Below, piece after piece: positions 8,881-17,518 of a DNA stretch of 64,000 bases. The DNA comes from Phycisphaerales bacterium Planc_01 (lineage in GTDB: Bacteria > Planctomycetota > Phycisphaerae > Sedimentisphaerales > Anaerobacaceae). Every line of letters begins with the position of its first letter. Positions within the stretch are counted from its first letter, which is position 1. The position numbers and the translations under genes were made by a program. The notes under the pieces are model-generated. The model worked only from the letters and a program-made list of their open reading frames with translations, did not search any database and was not told where the DNA came from. The stretch lies in contig LVBB01000122.1 of the NCBI GenBank assembly GCA_001603075.1, forward strand, positions 33,622-97,621, read 5' to 3'.

Positions 8881-9978
8881 TCACACGCCGAAGGTCGCGC
8901 CGATGGCTTTGGCGGCCTTGATCAGTGCGTGATTTCTGGGAACGGTCTTGATCTTGCCGGCGATACTGGCCAAGGGGACGCTCGAAATCCCGCCGCCCTT
9001 CCAGACCACCAGGCGGTTCTTGACACCGGCGGCCAACAGTTCGATCGCGGCGTGGCCGAACATCGTCGCCAGCGTCCGGTCGTGCGGGGTCGGCGTGCCG
9101 CCGCGCTGGACGTGCCCGAGGACCACCGCGCGGCAATCCAGGCCCGTCTGCCGATTGATGTCTTCGGCCAGTTTCTCGCCGATCCCGCCCAGGCGAATCG
9201 GGTCGGGACTGTTTGCGACGCGTTTGAGGACGACCATCTGCCCGCCTTTTTCCTTCGCCCCTTCGGAGACGACGATGATGCTGAACCGCTTGCCTTTCCT
9301 GGATCGTCCGACGACGTATTGGCAGACGGTATCGAGTTTGTAGGGGATCTCCGGGAGGAGGATCACGTCGGCGCCGCTGGCGGCCCCGGCGTACAGGGCG
9401 ATCCAGCCGGCGTAGCGCCCCATCACCTCGACGATCATCACGCGCTGGTGCGAGCTGGCGGTGGTGTGGACCTTGTCGATAGCTTCGGCGGCGGTGGTGA
9501 CCGCCGTGTCGAAGCCGAACGTGACATCGGTACCCGCCAGATCGTTGTCGATCGTCTTGGGCACGCCGATCACGGTCAGGCCCTTCTTGGCGAACTTCGC
9601 CGCCGAGGCCATCGTCCCGTCGCCGCCGATACAGACCAGGGCGTCGATGTCGCGCTGCTTGAGATGCTCGATGCATCGGTCCGAGACGTCCTTGGTCTGT
9701 GTCCCTCTGCCCGTCTTGACGGGGAAATGGAACGGGTCGGACGTGTTGCTGCTGCCCAGAATGGTGCCGCCGACGGTGAGGATGTTGCTGGTCTGTTCGT
9801 AGGTCAGACGGTCGATCCGGTTCTCGATGAATCCGAGGTAGCCGTCCTGAATCCCCCAGACGGTCAGGCCGTGGTCGTTGATGGCGGTCTTGGTGACCGC
9901 CCGAATCACGGCGTTCAGGCCGGGGCAATCGCCTCCCCCGGTCATCACGGCAATCGATCTCAGTTTGGCTTTGGCCAT
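8881..9978 (-). CDS. pfkA: 6-phosphofructokinase, group III type
   Basis: The 365-residue enzyme phosphorylates fructose 6-phosphate in glycolysis. Motifs: GGGDCPGLN (14-22), GGDGT (118-122), PKTIDND (140-146), EVMGRYAGW, and HVQRGGTP. Gly at 121 with Lys at 141 is the combination described for ATP-using group III enzymes, while PPi-dependent ones usually have Asp at the first position; ATP use is thus favoured but not proven. The frame runs open 53 codons upstream, but the ATG at 9978 with AGAGGG ahead of it fits the family start. The gene lies 3 bases before the DUF1294 gene and may be cotranscribed with it. Confidence 0.9.
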   Translation of the reverse strand: MAKAKLRSIAVMTGGGDCPGLNAVIRAVTKTAINDHGLTVWGIQDGYLGFIENRIDRLTYEQTSNILTVGGTILGSSNTSDPFHFPVKTGRGTQTKDVSDRCIEHLKQRDIDALVCIGGDGTMASAAKFAKKGLTVIGVPKTIDNDLAGTDVTFGFDTAVTTAAEAIDKVHTTASSHQRVMIVEVMGRYAGWIALYAGAASGADVILLPEIPYKLDTVCQYVVGRSRKGKRFSIIVVSEGAKEKGGQMVVLKRVANSPDPIRLGGIGEKLAEDINRQTGLDCRAVVLGHVQRGGTPTPHDRTLATMFGHAAIELLAAGVKNRLVVWKGGGISSVPLASIAGKIKTVPRNHALIKAAKAIGATFGV

Positions 9979-10229
9979 GCGTTGTCCCTCTGTGTCCTTT
10001 CCGCTGTTGTCAGCGGTACTGTTCGGGCCCGATCCCAAGGCGCATCGGGATCGGCTCTGCCGACCCATCTTAGCTGTTGATCGAGTTGCTGGAAACAACA
10101 ATGCGTTGATGGCGTGCCCTTCTGTCCGGCTGGGCACGCAACAGGTGCATGCTTGTCAGCAGCGCACCCCGAATGGTAGAGTACCCCCGTGCTCACCGAC
10201 AAAGCTGTCCTTGGGAAGGAGAAGCAGTA

Positions 10230-10424
10230 ATGAAGTGGGAATACCGGACGGTCAAACTGGCTACGAGCGGATTTCTGGGCGGCAAGTTCGACGAGAAACA
10301 GCTCGATGCCTACATGAATCAACTGGGCTCCCAGGGGTGGGAGCTGGTGACCGGCTTCGACACGAACAAGAGCTATGGCGAGACGCGCGACGTCGTCGTG
10401 ATTTTCAAGCGTCCCCTGTTGTGA
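10230..10424 (+). CDS. DUF4177 domain-containing small protein
   Basis: A 64-residue protein with the DUF4177 pattern: it starts MKWEYRTVKL, has the central LNxLGxxGWELV-like segment (NQLGSQGWELV) and ends in a beta strand VVVIFKR. The function is unknown. A strong AAGGAG site precedes the ATG at 10230; the longer open frame upstream is not needed. It is transcribed divergently from pfkA and followed after 38 bases by the hydrolase gene. Confidence 0.85.
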   Translation: MKWEYRTVKLATSGFLGGKFDEKQLDAYMNQLGSQGWELVTGFDTNKSYGETRDVVVIFKRPLL

Positions 10425-10462
10425 TCCGCCGGGATGCACGGCATCTCGCTGGTGGAAGTACG

Positions 10463-11254
10463 ATGGCGAACCTCAGGACCTATGGGCGGGCGCCATTTGG
10501 TGTGGCGGTGATCCACGGCGGACCCGGCGCCGCCGGACAGATGGCACCGGTGGCGCGAGAGCTGGCGCGCGACAGGGGCGTGTTGGAGCCACTTCAGACG
10601 CAGTCGTCCATCGACGGGCAGATCGAGGAACTCAAGACCGTGCTGGAGGCGAGGGCCGATCTTCCCGCGATCCTCGTCGGCTTCTCGTGGGGAGCGTGGC
10701 TGAGCTACCTCTGTGCGGCGTATCACCCTGGTCTGGTCAGGAAGCTGGTTCTCGTCTCCAGTGCGCCGTTTGAAGAGCGATATGCATCGGGCATCCTCCA
10801 GACGCGGCTGAGTCGTCTGAACGCCGAGGAGCGCGGACAGGTCCAGGCGATGATGGAAGCGATGAAGGACCCGAACCTGGCCGACAAAGACACGATGTTG
10901 GCCCGGTTCGGCAGACTTTTCGCCAAGGCGGACGCGTGCGACCCGCTGACGCTCGATAGCGACGAGTTGCAGACCTCCTGGTCGATCCACCAAAGCGTCT
11001 GGAGCGAGGCGGCGCATCTGCGAAGCTGCGGCCGGCTTCTGGACCTCGGGCGGCGAATCGACTGTCCGGTCGTAGCCGTTCATGGCGATCGGGACCCACA
11101 CCCGGCGGCGGGCGTGCGCGAGCCGCTGGCCGGCATCGTAAGGGATTTCCGGTTCGTCCTTCTGCGCGACTGCGGACACACCCCCTGGATCGAGAGGCGG
11201 GCCCGCGACGCGTTTTACAGCGTCGTCCGGGAACAGTTGCGCCCGGGCACATAA
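10463..11254 (+). CDS. Alpha/beta hydrolase
   Basis: The 263-residue cytosolic protein has an alpha/beta-hydrolase fold with a complete triad. An HGGPG oxyanion motif is at 18-22, the nucleophile elbow GFSWG puts the serine at 75, the acid is in HGDRDPH near the C-terminus, and the histidine is in CGHTPW. The substrate cannot be predicted; proline-iminopeptidase-like and esterase roles are both compatible. No strong ribosome-binding site is seen before the ATG apart from GGTGGAAG. Confidence 0.85.
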   Translation: MANLRTYGRAPFGVAVIHGGPGAAGQMAPVARELARDRGVLEPLQTQSSIDGQIEELKTVLEARADLPAILVGFSWGAWLSYLCAAYHPGLVRKLVLVSSAPFEERYASGILQTRLSRLNAEERGQVQAMMEAMKDPNLADKDTMLARFGRLFAKADACDPLTLDSDELQTSWSIHQSVWSEAAHLRSCGRLLDLGRRIDCPVVAVHGDRDPHPAAGVREPLAGIVRDFRFVLLRDCGHTPWIERRARDAFYSVVREQLRPGT

Positions 11255-11493
11255 GATCAGCGCGTCCGAGAAACTGGCGGGTGGTGCGTGCGAACGGAAA
11301 TGGTTCTTGTTCAGCACGGGCTTCCGGACGGATTCCAGGGCGGCGGGGAGCGGAAATGGCAGAAAAAAGACGAAGACCCGTTGGAGGTGCGGGGTTTGCC
11401 GGCCGATGAACGCTCTCGGACAGCGGTTCAGCCGGTCTGAATCCCGCCACACGGCGGGGCCGGAGCCGCCGGAACGAATGATCGGATCTGCGT

Positions 11494-11988
11494 ATGGAAA
11501 CCAACACGGTGACAACGTCGTCTCTCAAGGGCGTGCTGCTCGACAGCGCCAAGGAAGTCTTCGAATCGATGGTCTTCATGCCGCTGGAGGAAGTCGAAGG
11601 GCAGAAACCCGACCCGACAGGAGTGACGTTGCTCGGGACGATCACGTTCGCCGGAAACATCGAAGGCTGTCTGGGCGTCTGCTGCAACATGACCGGCGCC
11701 CGCGCCATCGCCGCCGGCATGCTGTGTATGGACTCGCCGGATGAGCTGGCCGACGACGACCTCGTCGACGCCATGGGCGAAATCGCCAACATGGTCATGG
11801 GAGCGGTCAAGACCCGCATCCAGGACAATTACCAGAGCATCCTGATCTCCGTTCCCTCCGTGGTCCAGGGACGCGAATTGCGAAGTCGTCCGAATGAGGG
11901 GATGGTCCAGGTCGCCGCAACCACATGCGCCGGGGGCGAGCACCCCGTCGAATTCTCCCTGGTCTATCGCGAGGGCACCCGCGCGTGA
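11494..11988 (+). CDS. CheX-like chemotaxis phosphatase family protein
   Basis: The 164-residue protein has the CheC/CheX/FliY fold signature ExxN (E96 in GEIANMVMG, N99), the phosphatase motif that dephosphorylates CheY-P. Only one such motif is present, as in CheX dimers. No other chemotaxis or flagellar genes are in the window, so the partner receiver is unknown. The gene ends 5 bases from the convergent lipoprotein gene. Confidence 0.75.
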   Translation: METNTVTTSSLKGVLLDSAKEVFESMVFMPLEEVEGQKPDPTGVTLLGTITFAGNIEGCLGVCCNMTGARAIAAGMLCMDSPDELADDDLVDAMGEIANMVMGAVKTRIQDNYQSILISVPSVVQGRELRSRPNEGMVQVAATTCAGGEHPVEFSLVYREGTRA

Positions 11989-11992
11989 AGCG

Positions 11993-12550
11993 TCACATGA
12001 TCGTCTCTCTGCGTTCGGGGTTGGGGTAGCTTCGGCGGTACCCGCCGCCGAGCAGGTCCTTCTTCAACGCCTCGACGGCCGCTTGCGCGTGGTCATCAAA
12101 CCGCATGAAGGTCTCCGTCAGTGCCGAGCCGACGATGGCCCCGGTCTCGCTGTCGACGACCCGAACGCGCAGCTTCATCAGTTTGCCCGGCCGATCCTCG
12201 TCCTTGTAGTAGCTGCACAGAAACAGCGCCTCGACGCCCAGAATCTGCTTGATGCGGGCCCGTGTGCTGTCGTTGAGCCGGCCCTGGAGCAGGTCCTGCT
12301 CGCCGATGATCTTGGCCAGCTCGCCCCTCTCGACGAAGGTGATCGGTTTGCCGACGAAGGTCTTCACGTAGGCGGCCATGAAGATCTGCTCCTGCTCGGG
12401 GTCGAGGCCGAGCACGGCCAGACGCTCGTAGCTGATCAGCTCGGGTTTGGTGAAGACCGCCCGCGTGTTGCCCTCGCAGCCGGCCAGGAGAGCCGGGATC
12501 ATCACGGCGCCGACGATCCACCTCTGGCAGACCCAAGCTCGTCCGTTCAT
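11993..12550 (-). CDS. Putative lipoprotein, CsgG/LPP20-like region
   Basis: The 185-residue protein starting at 12550 (GGGAG site upstream) has a lipoprotein signal peptide with lipobox LLAGC near residue 23. The mature part has a stretch reminiscent of CsgG/FlgT-N proteins (VERGELAKII, then EQ, then a GVEALF strand), which are periplasmic or outer-membrane associated. The similarity is by eye and weak. It is convergent with the cheX-like gene. Confidence 0.6.
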   Translation of the reverse strand: MNGRAWVCQRWIVGAVMIPALLAGCEGNTRAVFTKPELISYERLAVLGLDPEQEQIFMAAYVKTFVGKPITFVERGELAKIIGEQDLLQGRLNDSTRARIKQILGVEALFLCSYYKDEDRPGKLMKLRVRVVDSETGAIVGSALTETFMRFDDHAQAAVEALKKDLLGGGYRRSYPNPERRETIM

Positions 12551-12807
12551 CGCTATCACTCCCTGACACATGTGGTCCAATCCTGCTTTCGCTTGCCCAA
12601 TGGCCCGCGCGAACACAATACCTGCTATCTTCTTCTATCGGTCAACCGCACCCGAACTCTGTTGCGATTCTGCCGGCGGATTGCGGAAATCGGGCCTCCG
12701 TCTGCTCCTGTCCCGGACAAGGCCTTGCGGACCGGCGAGGCCGCGGTAAGATGGCACGGCGATGGAATACATCGAATGGCTTCGAATCCCCGTTGAGGAA
12801 AGTACCG

Positions 12808-13314
12808 ATGCGTATTGGCATCCTCTCCGACACGCACGACAATCATCGCGGCGTCCGCCGGGCGATTGAGATCTTCACCGAACGCGGCGTCGAATGCGTC
12901 CTCCATGCCGGCGACATGACCGCGCCGGCCACGGCGGCGCTGTTCGCCGAGGTTGGCCGCGGCGCGCGACGCGACCGGTTCATTGCGGTCATGGGCAACT
13001 GCGATGCGGACCGCGTCTCGCTCAGGGGAACCATCGAGGCCTTCGGCGGCGAGGCGCATGAATCCTGCTTCGATGGGGAGCTCGACGGCAGGACCGTCTT
13101 CATGGCGCACAAACCCCATTCGGTCCGGCGTGCGATCGACAGCCAGGCCTACGATCTGGTCGTCTACGGCCACACCCATCATCAGGACGCTCACCGCGTC
13201 GGCAGGACCCTGATCGTCAATCCGGGGGCTGCGAGGAACTGGATGACCGCCGAAGGCCACGTGGCGATCGTCGACCTGTCCGACCTGAGCGTGACCTTCG
13301 AATCGCTGACGTGA
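12808..13314 (+). CDS. YfcE/MJ0936 family metallophosphoesterase
   Basis: The 168-residue protein is a small calcineurin-like phosphodiesterase. All metal-binding motifs are visible: SDTHDN near the N-terminus, HAGDM, GNCD and YGHTHH. The family hydrolyses phosphodiesters with Mn2+/Ni2+; the natural substrate is unclear. The ATG at 12808 follows TTGAGGAAAG and matches the family start (MRIGILSDTH). A palindrome of family C follows the gene. Confidence 0.9.
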   Translation: MRIGILSDTHDNHRGVRRAIEIFTERGVECVLHAGDMTAPATAALFAEVGRGARRDRFIAVMGNCDADRVSLRGTIEAFGGEAHESCFDGELDGRTVFMAHKPHSVRRAIDSQAYDLVVYGHTHHQDAHRVGRTLIVNPGAARNWMTAEGHVAIVDLSDLSVTFESLT

Positions 13315-13366
13315 TCGTGCGAAGAACGCGCCAATGTCCCGGACGGCACGATGCACCAAACGAACA

Positions 13367-13392
13367 CAGGGGCGAATGAAGATTCGCCCCTG
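13367..13392. repeat. Short palindromic repeat, family C copy 1
   Basis: An 11-bp perfect inverted repeat (CAGGGGCGAAT / ATTCGCCCCTG) with a 4-nt GAAG loop sits between two convergent genes. Its arms match the hairpins at 21183 and 30988. It could act as a bidirectional terminator or be a REP-like element. Confidence 0.75.
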
Positions 13393-13460
13393 CGGTCAAT
13401 GTCCTCTTGTCCCGTGACGCGCCGTTCCCCTCGAAATGCCCGCCACGGTGGCCGGCGTCG

Positions 13461-14336
13461 TCACGCGCGCAGCTTGCGGTAGTTCTTCAAACACAGCTCG
13501 ATGGCTTCGAGCGGCGGATACACGTCTTTCTCCTCTTCGATGATATACCACTGCGTGCCGCCGATGGTCTCGCAAACGGAGAAGACTTCGTTCCAGGGGA
13601 CGTCGCCTTCGCCGATGATGGCGTTCTTGTTCGTCTTCGAATGTTCCTTCAGATGGACCGTGAGCGACCGGCCGGGGTACTTCTTCAGATAGGCCACCGG
13701 ATCGCCGCCGCCGTCCATGCAGTTGCCCGTGTCCATCTGCATGACGACGTGCTTGCCCGTGTTGCCGAACAGAATGTCCCACGGCACCTCGCCGTTGATG
13801 GCATGGAAGTCATGGGCGTGGCAGTGATATCCCACGACCATGCCGTGCAGCGGGACCTTCTCGGCCAGTTGGTTGAATCGTTTGGCGTACGCCAGCCAGG
13901 CCTCTTTCGGGCTGGCGTCGTTGGGCTGCAGCCACGGGACGATGAGGTACTTGTTGCCCAGGATCGTGTTGAACTCGATGGTCGCGTCGAGGTTGGCGTC
14001 GGACAGCGTATCCATCTGCGTGTGCGTGCCACAGCATTTCAGACCGTTGTCGTCGAGGATCTTGCGCAGGTCCTTGGCGGAATAGTCGTAATAGCCGGCG
14101 AACTCGACGCCGTCGTAGCCCATCGCCGCCACCTTGGCGACGGTGCCCGGCAGGTCCTTGGCGCACTCGGCGCGGACCGAGTAGAGCTGCACGCCAACGG
14201 GGATCTGGCGTTTGGCGAACGGGTTTCTCAGTCCGCTTCCGCAGCCGGCGCCCATGAGGCCGGCGGCGGCGAAAGACGCGGCGGTGGTCGCCAGAAAGTC
14301 ACGACGGGAGAGTTTGGATAGCCCTTGGTTCTTCAT
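13461..14336 (-). CDS. TAT-exported sugar phosphate isomerase/epimerase (TIM barrel)
   Basis: The 291-residue protein has a twin-arginine signal (SRRDFLATTAA, residues 10-20) with a hydrophobic stretch containing AGCG, so it may be TAT-translocated and possibly lipid-anchored. The mature domain matches the xylose-isomerase-like TIM barrel of the sugar phosphate isomerase/epimerase (IolE/Hpr-like) superfamily, with GVQLYSVR as strand 1 and metal-ligand-type Glu/His residues (GVEFAGY, GYHCHAHDF, QMDTGN). The exact substrate is unknown. It is divergent from the Gfo/Idh gene. Confidence 0.85.
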   Translation of the reverse strand: MKNQGLSKLSRRDFLATTAASFAAAGLMGAGCGSGLRNPFAKRQIPVGVQLYSVRAECAKDLPGTVAKVAAMGYDGVEFAGYYDYSAKDLRKILDDNGLKCCGTHTQMDTLSDANLDATIEFNTILGNKYLIVPWLQPNDASPKEAWLAYAKRFNQLAEKVPLHGMVVGYHCHAHDFHAINGEVPWDILFGNTGKHVVMQMDTGNCMDGGGDPVAYLKKYPGRSLTVHLKEHSKTNKNAIIGEGDVPWNEVFSVCETIGGTQWYIIEEEKDVYPPLEAIELCLKNYRKLRA

Positions 14337-14565
14337 GTTCCTTCACCTCGTTTCATCGTCCTGTTTCGAATCCGTTGATCGGTCGCGTAGGTCCAGCGGG
14401 ACCTGCTCATCGGCCCTTGATTGTAGGGACCCCGCAGATGGCGGTCAAACGCAAAACAGGAATCGCACCCGGTCGGTGCTTCCGTCGGAAAACCATTGCG
14501 AAATCGCTTCTGACCGGCCATGATGGTGATCCGTTCATTTTGCGCACAGATTGAGGAGAAATGCT

Positions 14566-15915
14566 ATGAATCGTCGCCAGTTCCTTCAGACCACCGCCGC
14601 CGGGATCGCCTTATCGTCTTTTGGGGGACTCGTCCCCGCCTTCGCGCAGCCCAAGCCCAAGCGCGTCGCCCTGATCGGGACGGGCTGGTACGGCAAGAGC
14701 GCGTTGTTCCGGCTGCTCCAGATCGCCCCGGTCGAGGTCGTCGCCCTCTGTGACGTGGACCGGAACATGGTGGCCGAGGCCGCCCAGATGGTGGCCGCCC
14801 GTCAGGCTTCCAAGAAGACGCCTCGCACCTACGGCGACTACCGCCAGATGCTCAAACAGGAAGAGTTGGACATCGTGCACGTGGCCACGCCCGACCACTG
14901 GCATGCGCTGCCGATGATTGCGGCGGTCCAGGCGGGCGCCGATGTGTATGTCGAGAAGCCCATCAGCGTGGACGTTGTCGAGGGCCAGGCGATGCTGGCG
15001 GCCGCAAAAAAGCACGGCAGAGTGGTCCAGGTGAACATGCAGCGCCGCAGCACGCCGCACCTGATCGAGGCCCGCAAACGCGTGATCGAGGCCGGCTTGC
15101 TCGGCAACATCGCCCATGTCGAAATCTGCTGCTACTATCACATGCGGGCGCGCGGCCAGGCGCCCGAGATGACCCCGCCCGAACACCTCGACTACGAGAT
15201 GTGGACCGGACCGGCCCCGATGCGGCCCTACAACCGCTGGGTCCACCCGCGCGGCTGGCGGGCCTTCATGGAGTACGGCAACGGGATCGTCGGCGATATG
15301 TGCGTACACATGCTCGATATGGTCCGTTGGCTGCTCGATCTCGGCTGGCCCACGCGCATCGGCTCTACCGGCGGCATCCTCGTCGACAAGGCGAGCACCG
15401 CCAATACCAACGACACCCAGATCGCCACGTTCGATTTCGGCGAGCTGCCCGTCGTCTGGACCCATCGCACCTGGGGCAGCGCCCCCGATCCGGAGTACCC
15501 ATGGGGCGGCGTCATTTATGGCGACAAGGGCACGCTCAAGGTCGATGTCCACAAGTATGAGTTCATCCCGCAAGGCCAGGGCGAGCGGCTCAGCGGCAAG
15601 GCCCTCTACGAATACGACAAGTATCCCGAAGACGAGACCGAGAAGGACCTGGAGCGGCACGTCGCGGCCCCGATGCGGCGCCACTGGCAGAACCTCCTCG
15701 ATGCGATCGAGACGCGGACCAGGCCCGTCTGCGACATCGAGCAGGGCTACATCACCGCGACCTCGTGCATCCTGGCGAATATGGCCTGCACGCTCGGCCG
15801 CACCCTCCAGTGGGATCCGCAGCAGGGCAAGGTAGTCGGCGACGACGAGGCCAACCGCCTCTTGGCCCGGCCCTACCGCCGCCCCTGGGTCCACCCCGAT
15901 CCGGCCAACGTCTGA
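14566..15915 (+). CDS. TAT-exported Gfo/Idh/MocA family oxidoreductase
   Basis: The 449-residue protein begins MNRRQFLQTT, a twin-arginine signal ending near PAFAQ. The NAD-binding Rossmann core has ALIGTGWYGKS, then the typical EKPIS motif with the conserved Lys (VYVEKPIS). The C-terminal Gfo/Idh domain follows, with an HMLDMVRWLLDLG segment. Planctomycetes have many such exported oxidoreductases, probably acting on sugars with a bound cofactor. GAGGAGA precedes the start. It is followed after 11 bases by the sulfatase, probably one operon. Confidence 0.9.
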   Translation: MNRRQFLQTTAAGIALSSFGGLVPAFAQPKPKRVALIGTGWYGKSALFRLLQIAPVEVVALCDVDRNMVAEAAQMVAARQASKKTPRTYGDYRQMLKQEELDIVHVATPDHWHALPMIAAVQAGADVYVEKPISVDVVEGQAMLAAAKKHGRVVQVNMQRRSTPHLIEARKRVIEAGLLGNIAHVEICCYYHMRARGQAPEMTPPEHLDYEMWTGPAPMRPYNRWVHPRGWRAFMEYGNGIVGDMCVHMLDMVRWLLDLGWPTRIGSTGGILVDKASTANTNDTQIATFDFGELPVVWTHRTWGSAPDPEYPWGGVIYGDKGTLKVDVHKYEFIPQGQGERLSGKALYEYDKYPEDETEKDLERHVAAPMRRHWQNLLDAIETRTRPVCDIEQGYITATSCILANMACTLGRTLQWDPQQGKVVGDDEANRLLARPYRRPWVHPDPANV

Positions 15916-15926
15916 AGGAGTGGTGT

Positions 15927-17369
15927 ATGCCATCCAGCATGGATAGGAGACATTTCCTGAGGCTCTCGGCCGGTGCTGCGGCACTTGCGGCGTTCTCGTG
16001 GACGGGCTCGCGCGCGGAGGCTTCGCGGCGGCCGAACATTGTTCTGATCGTCAGCGACGATCACGGGCGGGGCGACCTGGGCTGCTATGGCAATCCCGTC
16101 ATCCAGACGCCGCATCTCGATGCACTGGCGGCTGGGGGCGTACGCTTCACCAATGCGTTCTGCACCACGGCCAGTTGCAGCGCAAGCCGGTCGGTCATCC
16201 TCAGCGGCCTCTACAACCACTACAACGGCCAATACGGGCACGAGCACAGCTACCATCACTTCCACAGCTTCGACCACGTGCGAAGTCTGCCCGTGCTGCT
16301 GACGCAGGCCGGATACCGCACGGCCCGCATCGGCAAGTACCACGTCGCGCCGGAGGAAGTGTACAGATTCGACGTCGCGCTGCCGGGCAACAGCCGCAGC
16401 CCCGTCCAGATGGCCGACAATTGCAGGGCCTTCGTCGCCTCCGATGACGCCAGGCCGTTCTTCCTCTATTTCTGCATGTCCGACCCGCATCGCGGCGGAG
16501 GCAAGGCCGCCGATCTGCCGCACGAGCCCGACCGCTTCGGCAATCGCGAGCAGGGCTATCCAGGCGTCCGGGAAGTGACATACGATCCCGAGAAGGTTGT
16601 CGTGCCGGACTACCTGCCTGATATCCCCGAGTGCCGGGCCGAGCTGGCGCAGTATTCCCAGGCGGTCTCGCGCGTCGACCAGGGCGTCGGTCATCTGATC
16701 GACGTGCTCAAGCAGGTCGGACAATACGACAACACGATCGTGATCTACCTCTCCGACAACGGCATTGCCTTCGCAGGCGCCAAGACGACGCTGTACGAAC
16801 CCGGCATGAACCTGCCCTGCATCATCCGCACACCCTGGCAGAAGAACAAGGGCATCGCCTGCGATGCGCTGGTCAACTACGCGGACCTGACGCCGACGAT
16901 TCTGGACTTCGCCGGCGCGACGCCAAGCGACTGCGAGTTCCACGGCCGCTCGTTCAGGCCTGTGCTCGAACGCCAGCGCGTCGACGGCTGGGACACGACG
17001 TACGCGTCGCACACGTTTCACGAGATCACGATGTACTACCCGATGCGCGTGGTGCGCGAGCGACGGTTCAAGCTGATCTGGAACATCGCCCACGGCCTGG
17101 AGTACCCGTTTGCCAGCGACCTGTGGGAATCGGCGACCTGGCAGGGCAACCTCAAGCGGGGCAACACGCGCTACGGCAGGCGAACCGTCGAGGCCTACCT
17201 GCATCGGCCGAGATTCGAGCTGTACGACCTTCAGAACGACCCGCACGAGGTGGTCAACCTGGCGGATGATCCGAAGTATCAGGATAAGCTCGACGAGATG
17301 AAGGCCAAACTCAAGGCCTTCCAGAAACGGACCCAGGACCCGTGGATCCTCAAATGGGAATACGAATAA
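15927..17369 (+). CDS. Type I sulfatase (arylsulfatase family), exported
   Basis: The 480-residue protein has an N-terminal signal (RRHFLRLSAGAAAL, TAT-like with RRHF) and then the sulfatase core: metal-binding SDDHG at 43-47, and the formylglycine signature C84-S-A-S-R88. Cys at this position needs conversion to formylglycine by a maturase, which is not in the window. Later motifs include LSDNG and GRSF. It removes sulfate esters, probably from sulfated polysaccharides. GAAGGAG precedes the ATG; a second in-frame ATG is at 15939. A GGCGGAT hairpin follows the gene. Confidence 0.9.
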   Translation: MPSSMDRRHFLRLSAGAAALAAFSWTGSRAEASRRPNIVLIVSDDHGRGDLGCYGNPVIQTPHLDALAAGGVRFTNAFCTTASCSASRSVILSGLYNHYNGQYGHEHSYHHFHSFDHVRSLPVLLTQAGYRTARIGKYHVAPEEVYRFDVALPGNSRSPVQMADNCRAFVASDDARPFFLYFCMSDPHRGGGKAADLPHEPDRFGNREQGYPGVREVTYDPEKVVVPDYLPDIPECRAELAQYSQAVSRVDQGVGHLIDVLKQVGQYDNTIVIYLSDNGIAFAGAKTTLYEPGMNLPCIIRTPWQKNKGIACDALVNYADLTPTILDFAGATPSDCEFHGRSFRPVLERQRVDGWDTTYASHTFHEITMYYPMRVVRERRFKLIWNIAHGLEYPFASDLWESATWQGNLKRGNTRYGRRTVEAYLHRPRFELYDLQNDPHEVVNLADDPKYQDKLDEMKAKLKAFQKRTQDPWILKWEYE

Positions 17370-17411
17370 CCGACACAGCAAAGTGCAAACAGAAAGAATC
17401 AAGATCGTGGA

Positions 17412-17428
17412 ATCCGCCTTCGGCGGAT
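17412..17428 (+). terminator. Stem-loop after the sulfatase gene
   Basis: A 7-bp perfect stem (ATCCGCC / GGCGGAT) with a TTC loop lies 43 bases after the sulfatase stop. No T-run follows directly, so factor-independent termination is uncertain. Confidence 0.35.
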
Positions 17429-17481
17429 GACCTCCTCCATTTTGCCGTTTGATATTTGATCTTTGATTTCGGACTACGTAG

Positions 17482-17498
17482 GGTGTGCAATGCACACC
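17482..17498. repeat. Short palindromic repeat, family B copy 1
   Basis: GGTGTGCA and TGCACACC flank a single A, preceded by CTACGTAG. The same palindrome with a CGTAG-type flank occurs at 55423 and 56962. It lies 21 bases before the xylulokinase start, in the leader. Confidence 0.7.
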
Positions 17499-17518
17499 AA
17501 TTCTAAAGGGACAGGCAC

